Shown here in pieces: positions 21,420 through 33,529 of a DNA stretch of 64,000 bases. A program made the position numbers and the translations under genes. Origin of the DNA: Colius striatus (Eukaryota; Chordata; Aves; Coliiformes; Coliidae); contig NW_026908399.1 in assembly GCF_028858725.1 (NCBI RefSeq), positions 1 to 64,000 of the forward strand, written 5' to 3'. The number at the start of each line of letters is the position of its first letter. Position 1 is the stretch's first letter. Below the pieces are notes generated by a model. The model was not told where the DNA came from and did not search any database. It saw nothing but the letters and a program-made list of their open reading frames with translations.

Positions 21420-22530
21420 TACTCCAATTAACATTTCTTTTCTCCCCACAATGAATTTTTCTCCCCACAAAGTTTTCCCCCACAACCCCACTTTTGTCCT
21501 CCCCAGCCCAATTAATTAATATTTTCTCCCCCCAGTTAATTTTTCTCCCTGCAGTTAGCCTTCCCCTCCCCTCCAATTAATATTTTCTCCCCCCAGTTAA
21601 TCTTTTCTCCCCATAATTAAAGTTTTCACCCCCCCAATTAAAACTTTCTCCCCATAATTAACATTTTTCTCCCCACAACTAAAGCTTTCCCCCCACTTTT
21701 TGTTTCCTTACTGCAGATAGAAAGTTTTAAGCCCAGATTTATCCCTCCCACAATCACACTTTTCCCCACAGTTTCAATTTTCTCCCTTCAATCAGTTTTC
21801 TACCATTAATTAACATTTTCCCTCATAACTGCTCTCCCCTCATTCCAATTTTCTCCCTCCAATTAAACTTTTCTCCCCACAAAGTTTTCTCCCACAACCC
21901 CACTTTTACCCTCCCCAGTAAAATTTTCCTTGCAATTAATATTTTCTCCCTCCAATTAATTTTTCTCCCTCTAATTACAATTTATTCTCCCCACAATTAA
22001 CTTTTCCTCCCTGCAATTACATTTTTCTCCCTCCAATTACCTTCTTCTCCCCTTACTTCAAGTTCTCCTCTCCTCCCAATTACAATTTTCCCCCCCAATC
22101 AATTTTTTCTCCCTCCAATTAACTTCTTCTCCCCAAAATTAGAAGTTTCCCCCCCCAATTACAATTTCTCCCCCCACAATTAACATTTGCTCCCCCCAAT
22201 TAAAAACCTTCTCACTGCATTCACATTTTCCCCTCCTCCAACTACAATTTTCTCCCTCCAGTTAAATTCTTCTACCCCCAATTAAAGATTTCTCCCTCCA
22301 ATTAACTCCTTCTCCCCATAATTAGAGTTTTCTCCCCCCCATTTACTATTTTCTCCCCACAATTCACATTTACTCCCCCAAATCAAAGTCTTCTCACTGC
22401 AATTACATTGCTTTTCCCCCCAATTCCATTTTTCTCCCCCCAATTCAATTCTTTTACCCCCAATTCAAGTTTTTTACCCCCCAATTCCATTGTTCTGCTC
22501 CCAATTTACACCCCTCTCTCCCCAAACCCC
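21420..22530 (+). repeat. A/T-and-C-rich TTTTCTCCCCCCAATTAA minisatellite
   Basis: Some 50 degenerate ~20-22-bp units alternating a TTCTCCCCCC tract with AATTAA(T/C). It has marked strand asymmetry (C+T rich) punctuated by AATT palindromes. Confidence 0.88.
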
Positions 22531-22879
22531 TCACCTGTCTCCAGCAGTTGGCTCTGAAGTGGAGGCTCCCGTCTCCCACCTGAGAAACAAGAAACAGAAA
22601 CTGTTCAGAGACTGAATCTTTTATTTCTTTGGTTCATGGCCAGGGGATTTTCACAGAAATCCCTTTGGGGGAAGGAGCTTCCCGTCACCAGCTCAACAAT
22701 TGCCCTTCCCCCACCCTCTTCCCTTCCTTTTTTGGCATTTCCAGGTCTATTTTTTTGCTCAGATGCCCCAAAATTGCTCATTTTGAGGGGCAAAAAACCC
22801 CACCTCTTACTACTGGAGATCATTTTGCTCTGGGGTCACCCAAAAAGGATTTAGTGGATCCCAGGAGGATGAAGCAGCA

Positions 22880-23430
22880 GCTTCAGCCCATTTTAAGCAG
22901 AGAAAGAGAGAAGACAGTGAAATAAAGTCAAGGAAAAGAAAGTCAAAGGGAGGAAAATCAAAGAAAGGAAAGTGGAAGTGAAATAAAGTATGAGAAGAGT
23001 TAAAAAGTGAAGGAAGGTAAAATAAAGTGAAATAAAGGGAAGTCAAAGCAAGGGGAAATTAAGGCAAATGCAGTAAAAGAACCAGAGTAAACATAATAAA
23101 ATGAGGTGGAAGCAAGCCAGAGAAGGTCAAGGAAAAAAAGGCAACTCAAAGCAAAGCAAATCAGAGGCAAGATCAGAAAATAATGGGAGATGAAGGAAAA
23201 TAAAGTAAAAGGGAAATGGAAATGAGGGGAAACGAGGCAAAAATCAAGTAAAATGAAGAACTGGCCTGTAAAGTGGGGGGAATGAAAGGGAAACGTGAGC
23301 AGAAGCAGGTGGGGAGTGAAAGGAATTAAAATGAAGTGTAAAAGTCAAGTAAAAAGAAAGAAGTTAAACAGAATAAGGGGAAATTAGAGCAAAATGGGAG
23401 GGAAGGGAAACGGGAACCAAGCCTCTGCCT
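22880..23430 (+). repeat. Purine-rich tract (AAAGTAAAATAAAGGGAAA)
   Basis: About 550 bp in which the plus strand is overwhelmingly A and G, with loose AAATAAAGTNAAAGNAA repeats. It lies between the divergent lectin 1 and B-NK-like genes. Confidence 0.7.
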
Positions 23431-23865
23431 CATTCCCTTCACACCCCTGAGCTAAAACAACCCCAAATACCACGTCTCCTCCTCCCCTCTGGGCCAGACC
23501 CAACCTGTCTCTCCACAACTTTAATTAATTGCTTGATTAATTGATTCATTTCTTCCCATTTACAGCTTGTTTTCGCCCCTCCCAATGGTTCAACCCATGG
23601 TCAACGCAGCCACCTCCAGCCTAGAGGACCCCATCCCCTCACCCCCCAACCCCCCCATTGACCTTAGCTGTGAGAAGAGGGTCACAGGGACTGTTTTCTT
23701 GAAAGAAAAAACCCAAAAGCAACCAAAAAAGGGAGATAAAAGGGTCAGATTGTGTGATTTCCTGGAGGGGCCGGACGTGGGTGAGAGAGAAACGGTCACC
23801 AGGGTCTGACATTGTCCAAACACACCCCATCCACTCTCTTGGGACCTGCTTGTGATTGCCAGGTC

Positions 23866-26800
23866 ATGGCTGGAGAAGTTGTTTATGCTGATTTAAGGCA
23901 TCCTGGGGATGGTTTTTCTCCTGCTCAGAAGCGTCCTGGTAAGTGCTGGGAAGGAAATTGTATCTTGGGGGGTTTGCTTTGGTTCTCTGGCTCCTTGTTG
24001 AGGTTTCTTTGTTGGGTGGATTGGAGTGGCTTGGCTTGTGCAGAGGGGAAAAGAAGGAGAGAAAGGATGGGGAGAGAGGGAAGAGCATCAACATCTGGAG
24101 ATCAACCAGTTTCGACCCTGAGTCCCTGAGAAGCCCCAAAGCGAAGCGTCACCACGCTGGGGTGGAAAGCAAAGCTGCTGAGATCCCACCCTTGGGAGGT
24201 GAGGTCTGGAAAGCCCCAAATCTCACCAATTCAACCCATTTTGGGGTGGGTTCAGGTCTGCTAAGCTCCATCCTTGGGTGGCCAAGGAGGCTTTTGGAGC
24301 TCCTTGCTCAAAGTCCACCCTTGGGCGATGCCCTCGCTTCTTCCTCCAACCTCTCAACCTGTCCCGAGGTGATTTGAGAGGAAGCCAAATGCTTCTGCTT
24401 CTGCAGTTGGACAAAGAGTCATTTTTCTTCTTCTTTCCTCTTTAAAAAAGCCCCTTTTCCCCCCCTTTTCCAGCTCCTGCCTCGTGCCCGTGGTGGCACA
24501 GGGTCCTCCTCAAAGCCAGCGTGCTGGGGCACCTCGTCCTGCTGCTGCTGGTGCTGGTGCTGGGTGTGAGGGGTGAGTAACAGGCTCTTGTCTCCACCTC
24601 AAAACCCATCGAGAGGGCTGGGAAGGGGAAAATAAGGTCTCATTTCAGCATTGGAGGGGATGAGGTGCCCCCATGGAGATGCAGCACCCACCACGAGTCA
24701 ACCCCCTCTGAAACAAACCCGTCCTTGTGGCTTTTGGCACGGGACACAGGGGGTGCTTCCCAGGCTTCATGCCAGTGAAAAGGAGGGTTGCACAAAACCA
24801 CACCTTGATCTAGGGAGCTTTTTATCCCCAAATGGCTTCATCCTCTCACCCCCTGGGTCCTTCCTCCCAAGTTTTTCAGGGCTCCCTGCAGCAGGAGGCG
24901 AGAAACGTTTCCCAGCAAAGCGAAGCGATGCAGGGAGGGAACAGCACGTGTGTGATCTCAGCCATGATTCGGTACTTCTGTGAGCCCCAATGGGACAGAG
25001 CCCCAGGTAACCCCCACTTCCCACCCAGTCCTGCTCTCTGAGACTCAGCTGGGACCTTTGACAGGGCTCCCACCCTTCTCTAAGGGCCAGGATGCCCCTG
25101 GGGTGCACCAAAGAAGAGGTTACGAGGATGGGTTTCATCTTGCTTACGCAGACCAAGCCCAGGGAGGAGGTTCCTCAGCACCCTTCCAACCTTTAGTGTC
25201 CTTGTGGGCACTCATAGCCCCTTCCTCCTCCTCTTCCTTGTCCCCATCCTCCTCTTCCTTGCCCCCATCCTCCTCTTCCTTGCCCCCATCCTCCTCTTCC
25301 TTGTCCCAGCCCTCCTCTTCCTTGTCCCAGCCTTCCTCTTCCTTGTCCCCATCCTCCTCTTCCTTGTTCCCATCCTCCTCTTCCTTGTCCCCATCCTCCT
25401 CTTCCTTGTCCCCATCCTCCTCTTCCTTGCCCCCATCCTCCTCTTCCTTGTCCCCATCCTCCTCTTCCTTGTTCCCATCCTCCTCTTCCTTGCCCCCATC
25501 CTCCTCTTCCTTGTTCCCATCCTCCTCTTCCTTGTTCCCATCCTCCTCTTCCTTGCCCCAGCCCTCCTCTGTGGTAGCTCAACAGGGAAAACCCTAAAGG
25601 CACAATAAACCCCTCCAAAGATGGGGAAAAGAGCTGGGCTGTGGGATGGGGAAGCCCTCAATGCCTTCCAGCTGGGGGTTGCAGAAGACCTCAACCACCC
25701 TTTGGGTTGTCTCAGAGCTCTTTTCCCCCTCTTCAGCCCTTGCTGGCTGCAAGCTGTGTCCTCGGACCTGGGAGCTGCATGGGGACACCTGCTACCAGCT
25801 CTCCAAGGAGAAGGGAAGCTGGGCTCAAGGCAAGAAGGACTGTGAAACTCAGAGGTCTCAGCTGGTGGTCATCAGGGACGAGAAAGAGAAGGTAAATCGA
25901 GAGGAGGAGGCTTGAAAAGGACCTGGAAAGTCTTTTTTAGGTGGGCAGGGGAGCAGAAAGTGCCTGGCAGGAGGGTTTAGGGACACAACAGTGGCTCTTC
26001 CCTGTCTCTGGTATCTCCTAAAGGGTGAACCAGGAAGAAAAAGGGGCTGAATCATCCCCAAAAATCACCTTGTGTGTGTCCCCCCAGCCACCCATCATGG
26101 GAGGAAGAGGAGGGATGAAGAGCCCAGATGGAGACGTGCATCTCGGGCTCTGAACTGAAGCTCTTTCCACTCCCCAGCTGCCTTGAGGGATGGGAGACAT
26201 TCATACCCCACCACTCTGGGGGTGAAAAGACTCTGATTTCCCTCCCTGTGGTGTTTTTCACCCCCTGCCAAAAGCCCCAAACCCCTCCCCTCCGTTTCCC
26301 AGGAGCACATGAGGAACATCACACTCCACAAGCCCGTGTGGATCGGTTTAACCTCGTGCCATGCCGAGTGCAGATGGGTGGACAACACACCCTTTGACAT
26401 CCAAATGTGAGTTGATGCTGAAGAAAACCACCCCAGCTTCAGAGCCAAGTTGCTCCATTCCTGTGCAGTGTCCCATCTCCTCCAAGACAGGGTTTGGGTT
26501 CCTCCTGCCAAAGCTTTGTCAGCCAAGAGCTGGGTTTTATGGCTTTGCAATGGCCTTGAGCCACCTTCCAGTGGGAAACTGAGGGTGGCACGGCGAGATG
26601 GTGCAGAGAAAGGGCAGGAGAAACCTCTTTTCTTCTGCCAACCTGGAAGGATTTGCTCCTCTCAGGCAAGAAATCTTTTGTTGCTCAGGTTTGGGCCCCT
26701 GCAGGAGAATGAAGGGATGTGTGCGACCCTCAAGAACCAAGAGCTGGATTTTGATGTCTGTGACAACGACCAACATTGGGTTTGCCAGAAGAAACCCATG

Positions 26801-26905
26801 AATCTGCCCCACCCTGAGGCAGGAGATGGAGAGAAATGCACCAACAACCTCTGGCCTCTGCCCATCCCACCAGACACAACATTTGGGGAGGGGGCAAAGG
26901 AGTGA
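23866..26905 (+). CDS. B-NK-like inhibitory NK lectin receptor (ITIM-bearing)
   Basis: Type II receptor in six exons: 23866-23938 (cytoplasmic MAGEVVYADLRHPGDGFSPA), 24474-24572 (membrane exon, HLVLLLLVLVLGV), 24872-25006 (stalk, glutamine-rich, one N-glycosylation site NSTC), 25737-25891, 26303-26406 and 26689-26905 (lectin domain). Phases are 1,1,1,0,2. VVYADL fits the ITIM consensus (V/I/L/S)xYxx(L/V), so recruitment of SHP phosphatases and inhibition are expected. CTLD landmarks are LCPRTWELHGDTCY, KPVWIGL, CRWVDNTPF and HWVCQKK; Ca-binding EPN/WND residues are absent, as in NK receptors. Unlike its Blec neighbours it has a separate stalk exon, the KLRB1/NKR-P1 and B-NK layout. A ~40-residue C-terminal extension follows VCQKKP. 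AATAAA is at 27011. The chicken MHC pairs B-NK with Blec in opposite orientations, as seen here. Confidence 0.88.
25213..25568 (+). repeat. 21-bp CTCCTCTTCCTTGTCCCCATC minisatellite in B-NK-like intron
   Basis: About 17 units. Because 21 is a multiple of three, long open frames (SSSLPPS, LFLVPIL, and on the minus strand RKRRMGT/GQGRGGW) exist on both strands. They have no supporting gene features. Confidence 0.92.
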
Positions 26906-27010
26906 AACCACCTTTATCCTCACCCTGATTTCATCCCAAAGCATCTCCCGTGTAGCTCAGGGCAGTTTGGGGGGTTGAGAAACCAGGAGCATCTGGACCC
27001 ACAGAGCATC

Positions 27011-27016
27011 AATAAA
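27011..27016 (+). terminator. Poly(A) signal of the B-NK-like gene
   Basis: AATAAA 106 bp after the stop codon. Confidence 0.75.
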
Positions 27017-27159
27017 GACCTAGAAAAAGAGGTTGAGCTTCTACTTGGTGAAACCACAGGCCCCAAAATGCACTTTTTTCCCACCAAATACTGCAGAGTT
27101 TCATTAAAACAAGGTTATTTTCCCCTACAAGGAGAGTCAGGAGCATCAGCACGTGCACA

Positions 27160-27600
27160 GGGGCAGGTCCCTGCCTGGTGCTTGGGGGGATTTTCCTGGT
27201 TTTCAGGGTGGTTTTGGATGTTGTTTTGCAATTATTTGCTGTTGGTCAGAGCTTTTTCCATTGGCTTTGGGGTTTTTGGTTGTTGTTTTGCAATGATTTG
27301 TTGGTTTTGAGGGGTTTTTGATCAGTTTGGGGGGGGGGGTTAATTGTTATTCTCAAATTGTCATTTCAGGGGGGATTTTTTGGTTGGTTTGGGGCCTTTT
27401 TTGGCCAGGGCTTGGTTTGGTTTGGATTTTTCACTTTGGTTTGGGGTTTTTAGAGTCTGTTTTGGGTGTCTTTGTCCATATTTGAGGAGTTTTGGGTGGC
27501 AGATCAGGGCTTTGCTATTTTGGGCTTTGCTGGGAGGGGGGTTTAGGGTTTATTTGGGCTGAGGTGGGGTTTGTTTTGGTTCAAAAGACATCTCCAAACC
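27160..27600. other. G/T-rich stretch without genes
   Basis: Dominated by GGTTTTGG, TTGTTTTGCAAT and GGGTTTTT motifs on the plus strand, including a duplicated GGATGTTGTTTTGCAAT-like piece (27216 and 27270). Nothing coding is seen. Confidence 0.5.
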
Positions 27601-28085
27601 AACCCCAACTCCCCAGTTTGCTGGTTGGACTCGATGAGCTTCCAGGACACAGATTTGAGGTGGGAAAAGACCTTTTGAGCTCATTGAGTCCAACCAGCAC
27701 TGCCAAGGCCACGGCTTTGGGGTCCCTTCAGGGCTCAGAACTCCAGCAGCTCCCTGGGCAGCTTGGGACAGGGCTGGACAACACTTTTAGGGAAGAAATT
27801 ATCCCTCATCTCCAATCTAAACCTCTCCTGGGGCAACTTGAGGTCGTTTGCTCTCGTCCTGTTGCTTGAGAGGGGAGATGGACTCTGCTGCAGGACACAA
27901 CCTGCAGAGTGAGGGTCTCTCCTCAGCCTCCTCCAGACTAAACACCCCCATTCCCTCATCAGACTTGTTCTCCAGACCCTTCCCCAGCTCTGGTGTCCAC
28001 CTCTGGCCCCACTCCCTTGTCCCTCTGGGACTGAGGGGCCCAAAACACAACCCTCGAGCTGCAGCCTACACGATTCTCCTCTTGT
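27600..28085 (-). mobile_element. CR1 LINE 3' fragment
   Basis: Antisense CR1 hallmarks in order: TGGACTCGATGAGC, AGCAGCTCCCTGGGCAGC, GAAGAAATTATCCCTCATCT, AATCTAAACCTCTCCTGGGG, TCTCCTCAGCCTCCTCCAGA, GAGGGGCCCAAAACACAACC. It is a 5'-truncated copy lying 3' to two convergent lectin genes. Confidence 0.88.
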
Positions 28086-28317
28086 ACCAAATCCAACCTC
28101 CCTCACCTTTAAAAAGCATCAAAACCCCCAATGAGCTTGTTGGAAAATCCCCACCCAGCTTTTTTGTCCTGGTGAAGTGACCCAACAGCAGTGACAGAGC
28201 AACAAGAATTGGCCAAATGAGCCCAAAAACACACCCTTGGGTGCAAGGATTTACCTGAGGGAACTGCACTGGCTTCCCCACCATCTACTGACCAGAGAAT
28301 GGAGTTGAAAGATGATG

Positions 28318-28323
28318 TTTATT
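28318..28323 (-). terminator. Poly(A) signal of lectin 2
   Basis: TTTATT on the plus strand (AATAAA on the minus strand) 35 bp beyond the TAA stop. Confidence 0.7.
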
Positions 28324-28358
28324 GGTTTTTTTGAGGTTTTTTATGGTGGGGTTTTCTT

Positions 28359-30220
28359 TTAGGGGTATGCTTTTTGCTTCCAGAGGATGTAGTCATCAGG
28401 TCTGCTGCAGAGCCAGTTCTTCTTGGTGTGGCACAGGGAGGAGCTGATCCTCTCCTGGTTCAGATATGCACAAGGTCCACCACCTCGCACCTCAAACCTG
28501 ACAAAGAGGGAAAGAAAAGCTGTTTCCCTCCTCCTCACAACTAAGAGTGAGAGTTTTCCTCTCCAGCCTGAGGGTATCCAATAGAGGATTGGCATGGAGG
28601 AGCCTTGGTCCACCCCAGCCCACCCATGGAAGCTGCTTGAGCACGGCGGTAGGAGAAAGTCCCCACCCTAGGATGGGTCACCCAAAGGAGAAGCAAAGCA
28701 ACAACCCCTCAGGGACATTTCCACCTGTGCCAAGAGAGCAAAACATGCCCCAGTGGCCAACCCCAAGCACCCAAATGGAGAGAGAGACACCAACCAGCTG
28801 TCAAAGGTTGTTCCATCAACCCACAACCAGTTGTCGTTCTCCTTCCGTAGCCCAAACCAATGGTTGGCTTCGCCTTTGTAGCGCTTGATGAAGGACTTGA
28901 AAGGAAAGAAACGTCATGTTTGAGCTCAGCACATCTTCCCCACCTCCTCTTTCCCACCTCTGGCCATCATCCCACCCCAGAGATGGTGTTTTCCCCCAGA
29001 CAGCTGCTCCTGGCCACGGCATCTGGTGCAATTCAGGGTCAAACATTGGGGGGTTTTTCCTCTCTTTTGGTCTCTTTTTGTGGTGTTTTCCTTCATGTTC
29101 TCCCCACCCCACTTCTCACCAGCTCATCCATGCTGCTTATGAGGGCCAGTGAAGCTCCCAGGGCCTTGCAGTTGTCGTGGCTGGTGGTCCAGTTGCCTTC
29201 AGCCTCAGAGAAATAGTAGCACTTCCCTTGGAAGCCAAGCCAGGAGTCTGGGCACACGAAGGAGAAGTCTGGGCGAGCTGAACGAGATCTGAAATGGACA
29301 GCTGACAAAAAGGGGAGGAAAATGCATGAGCAGCCCTAAAAAAAGCAGGGAAATGGGATTTCTTGTGGGGTTTTATCCCTTTTCCTTGAGGTGATGTGAG
29401 GGAAAAGTGAGGATGATGCCCTTGGAGTGGTCAAGGGATGGGATGGGTGAGAAAAGGGGTGTTTTCCACCCCTTAAAAGTGAGCTTGGTGCTTTGCTTGG
29501 GAACATTTTGGGATCCTTCCCCCAGAACAGAGGCTCCTGGCTCAGATTCTCCCCACAGGGGGTGTCTGGATGGGACTCACCAGTCAGGGTCACCAGGAGG
29601 AAGACGAGAAGCACCAGCAGCACACACAGAGGGAGATAAACCCGTGTGGAGGGCGACCTTTGCCACTTCAACTCCTCATTGAAGCCTGAGGGAAGGAAAG
29701 AGCAGGGAAAGCTGTGAATTGGCTCCTTCCCTCTCTCCTTTGTCCCTTTCTTCTGCTGAATCCTCAGCCCATCCCCAGTCCATCCTCAGTCCATCCCCTC
29801 TGTCCGGGACAGGGACCTTACTTTGGACCTCAGGAGGCTGAGGAGAGCCCAGAGAGGCTCAGGGGGTTGCCCACCAGACAGGGAGAGCAGCCATCTGTCC
29901 TTCAAAGCTGTATCTCAACACCTGGAGATGGATTTAGGGCTCTTCATCCCCAAAGAGGTGGCAGCAGCATGACATTTAGTGTCTCTTCACTTGGGTTCAG
30001 CTTGGGTTCATCTCCACCCCCTTCAAAGCTCCACATCCCCCCATCCCACTGAGCAAAATGCTCTTCCCACCCCCCTGTCCTCACCCAGAGTGCTCTGGGG
30101 TGGGTTTTTCCCCTCCTGCCCCCCAGGATTACCCCAGTTGCTCTCTTTCTCTCCTTTGGTGCACACTTTCCAAGCTTCCTCTTGTTCAGACAAGGTTGGT
30201 TCTCGAGTCCCCTTGCCCAT
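28359..30220 (-). CDS. Blec-type C-type lectin-like receptor 2
   Basis: Five minus-strand exons: 30220-30133 (cytoplasmic MGKGTREPTLSEQEEAWKV...), 29685-29581 (membrane segment VYLPLCVLLVLLVFLLVTL), 29301-29120 (CPDSWLGFQGKCYYFSEAEG), 28895-28795 (SFIKRYKGEANHWFGLRKE, WLWVDGTTFD) and 28497-28359 (FEVRGGGPCAYLNQ, KKNWLCSRPDDY, TAA). Phases are 1,1,0,2. This is a complete type II CTLD protein without Ca-ligand residues, ITIM or charged membrane residue, so of the CLEC2/Blec ligand type. The first-exon donor (GG|GTAATC) is weaker than the rest. It is convergent with the B-NK-like gene, with a CR1 fragment between them. The CYYFSEAEGNWT block is nearly the same as in lectin 1, implying recent duplication or conversion of that exon. 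Confidence 0.88.
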
Positions 30221-33200
30221 GGTGGGTGGGATCAGCAGCACACCCAAGGACTCCCATCCACTGCAATCAGTGAGGATGCTGCCTCAGGCTGCCTGTTCAC
30301 ACAAGGGAAAGGCTGAAACGTGGGGATCCCACCAAAGCAGCCCCTGCAACAGCCCCCCAACACCTCCTGGGTGCCAGCTCCTGTGTTTGTCCCACGCTGA
30401 AAGCTGCACAAAGGGAGAGAAGGTGGAGAAAAGAGATGGGGGAGAAGAAGGGAGAAGGGTTTAACCCCCAAGTCTGTTGAGGGGGAGTCAAGAGTCATCT
30501 TTGCAAGGAGGAAACAAACAGCCCACGGTCTGGCCTCCCCCCTCCTTCACTCCATCCCCCCAGGAAACCACAGGGGAAGCCAAAGTGAGACGAGAGCTGC
30601 TGCTGCTTCTGCAAAGAGCAGCCAGGTGCAGACTAGAACAAAGAGCTTCTGTTCAGATGGGGTTTGGCTGCCCCTGGAAGCATCCAGAGGTAGGTTGGAT
30701 GAGGCTTGGAGCAAGCAGGGCTGGGGGAAAACATCCCTTCCCATGGCTGGTGGTGGGGGATTAGATGGTCTTTGAGATCCCTTCACACTCAAACCCTCCC
30801 AAGAGTGTCCTGTTGAGCCCAAATACCTCCCAGCTGCTTGCAGAGTCGTTTCTCAGCTCAACAAAGGTGTTGGTTTACTACCCACAAAGTCCTTTGCTGG
30901 GACTTTGGTGTCATAAACAAATTAATCTGATGTAAACTTACTGAGAACAGGCTCTGGCAGGTTCACTTCAGGTCAAACACCTTTTGTAGGGGGTGGGAAA
31001 AGCTTGTTGGAGAAGGTTTTGGTTGTCAGCAAGTGGGAAGTAAAGAGTCAGAGGCAGAAAACAAGCACAAAGAGATTCACTTTGCTTCCACAGGAGGAAA
31101 ACTGGGTGCTGGAAATCAGAAGCAGCTGGAAGGTAAAACTTAGAGAAGGTGAAAAAGCAAAGACCTGACAGTGGAAAGGAGTCACTTTAGACCTAAGCCA
31201 AAGGTCAGGCTTTGAGCTGGAGGCTCTGCAGCGCTGTTCTGGGAAAGGAAATAGCAGCTGATACAGTGTTTGAACAACAACAAGGCTGATGAGTGATAAG
31301 AGTCATGAGCTAAACTTTCGGTTTCCCTGCGTTGCAACGTTCCTGTTCCACCCTGAGCTCAGCTCCTGCCCACCCTGAGCAGAATCCCCTGGGAAAAACC
31401 CCCTGAAGTGGTGCAAAATGAAGATTCTGGGGTTGGATGGTCATTACTGGGTTTATCCCCCCCAAGCCCACGATGGTTTCCAGGCAGCTCCCTTAAAATC
31501 GCTTCATTCCCCTGAGCTGAAACGAGTTGAAATCCCTTTTTTGTCACTATTTGCCCTTTTCCCACCCTGATTTTTAAGTCCCTTGCAGAGAAAACAACCC
31601 ACTCTGCCAGGAGAAAGGGAAACAGACACTTTCCAAGTGCTAACAGAGAGAGGGAGGGAGTAAAAACTCCCAAACCAGCTGAAAACAACACCCCAAACCC
31701 CCCTGATGGACACATCCAGGAACCCAAAACCCAACCAGCAGCAAAGGGGCAGAGGAGACAAAGCACCCTGCCATCAACCCAGCTGAACCTGACATCAACC
31801 CAGCTGAAAAGCCCTTTGGGGTGAGTTTTCCTCCTTCCTTTTCAACTCACCACTTGCAGTTGAGCTGGTTGATTAGCTCAGCCCTCCTCCCTCCCTCCCT
31901 CCCTCCCAGTGATGCCCCCCAGCTCGATTCCAGCCCATCTGCAGCTCTGATGCCCAAGGAGCTGCTTTGTTTCCCCACAGAACTCACCCTCACAGCAGAG
32001 CCTCACTCCTGGAGAAGCAACTTCCTCATGTTGGCCAGCAAATGTAATGTCAGACCAGGCACTTTGCCAGTCTCCTCCTCTTTAGGGTGTCTCTGTGCTG
32101 CTTCTGCAGAGGAAGAAGTGCCTCAGCAACCGTTGGGCTGCTCCAGGCTTCGCTTTCTAAGCCCTAAGAGGTTTTTCCCTCGTGTTTCTGAGTCTTTTTT
32201 GATGAATAAATCGATTTGCTGTGGTTTTTGAGGCAGGAGGCACCGTTTTCCCCCTGCTTCTCAGAGCTTTGGAGTCATTTCTCAGCTGCTTCTGAGCTTG
32301 CTTTGGCTCATTTGGCTTTGAGTCATCACTTCTCGTTCCTGCAAAGGGACATAAAACCAGCCCAAGTGCTGGTCTGGCTGCTGCTTCCCTCCCTCAGTGT
32401 GCAAAAGCAATAGGCTGGAAGCAAAGCCAGCCCAGGGAGGAGGAGAAAATGCTCTGAGGAGGTGCAAGGTGGGGTTTAAACCCCTGGGAGAGGCTTGTGG
32501 AGCACTGCAGGGGATGAGAAAAGCGTGGGGAGATGGAGCTGCTCTGGGAAAGCCCCTGAGAGAAGTGAGAATACCAAGTCTGAGGGTGTTGATCTGGCCT
32601 CAGACACGTGGCCTTGGGTCTGAAACAGCCTCTTTTCTCCCTCCCCACCTAAAAAATGGGCTCTGCTTTTCAGCTTGACTGGTGCTGGTTCAGTTCACCC
32701 CATCCCTTGATGAGAATTTGGCCACTTCACCCCCCCCAAAGTGGGGAAGAAACCTCCCTTGTGGCTGTGGAGATGGTGGGGGGTGGTTGGTGTGACCTCC
32801 CCTTCTCATCACACCACGAGTTTCCAGCCCTCAGACCTCACATCCCCAGGGAAGGATGGAAGGATGGATGGAAGGATGGAAGGAGTTTGGTCACCTCCCC
32901 AAACCTCCATGCTCAGGATCCACTTTGACTCATTGATGCAACATCCAACCCAGGGCAAGAAACAAACTCTCAGAGGGTCAAGAAGCAGGTGATGAGACCA
33001 TGAGTTATGATCCTGAGCCATTCTGAAGCCTTGCTGCTGCTTTTTTATACCCACAAGACATCTCAGGCTGAGTCTGTCCTCAGCTCCAGGCTGCTGGGGA
33101 GGAGAGGAGACAAGAAACAAGAGCTTGGATGGAGTTGAGTCACCTTTCTGTGCTAATCCTTCAGAACAAGGTGAATAACAAGGAGCAGAAAGCTTCAGAG

Positions 33201-33525
33201 CTACCTGTGAGGCACCACAGGGTCCTGCTGGTTAAAACCTGGCTCAGGTGATCCAGCTGCACGGCTCAGCCCGTTGGTCACCCCCAAAATATCAGCAGTG
33301 GGTGACAAAAAAAGCTGGGGGAGGGTCAACTCAGCCTCCTCCAACCTTCTGCTGCCACATGCACTCTGCCAGGGGCAGCTTCACAAGACTTGAAACTCGT
33401 CATGGTGGTGAAATCAACCCTCTGGGCCAGTCAAAACAAGAGGAAAGGGCAAGAGGGAGGAGGGTGAAACGTGAAACAGCACGTCCCAGCCAACCTCCCC
33501 CACCGAGGTGTGGGGTGCTGGAAAG
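30221..33525. other. No gene recognised
   Basis: About 3.3 kb of mostly unique sequence. It holds a GGATGGAAGGAT short tandem repeat near 32855-32885, CCCTCC runs at 31888-31910 and an isolated AATAAA at 32204. No exon with matched splice sites was identified. The upstream half may contain the lectin 2 promoter; GATTCACTTTGCTTCC at 31074 has an IRF-like TCACTTT core. Confidence 0.4.
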
Positions 33526-33529
33526 AAGC

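Noticed and set aside
25193-25694. Arginine-rich or serine-rich proteins on both strands
   Set aside because: The frames come from a 21-bp pyrimidine minisatellite in an intron of the B-NK-like gene.
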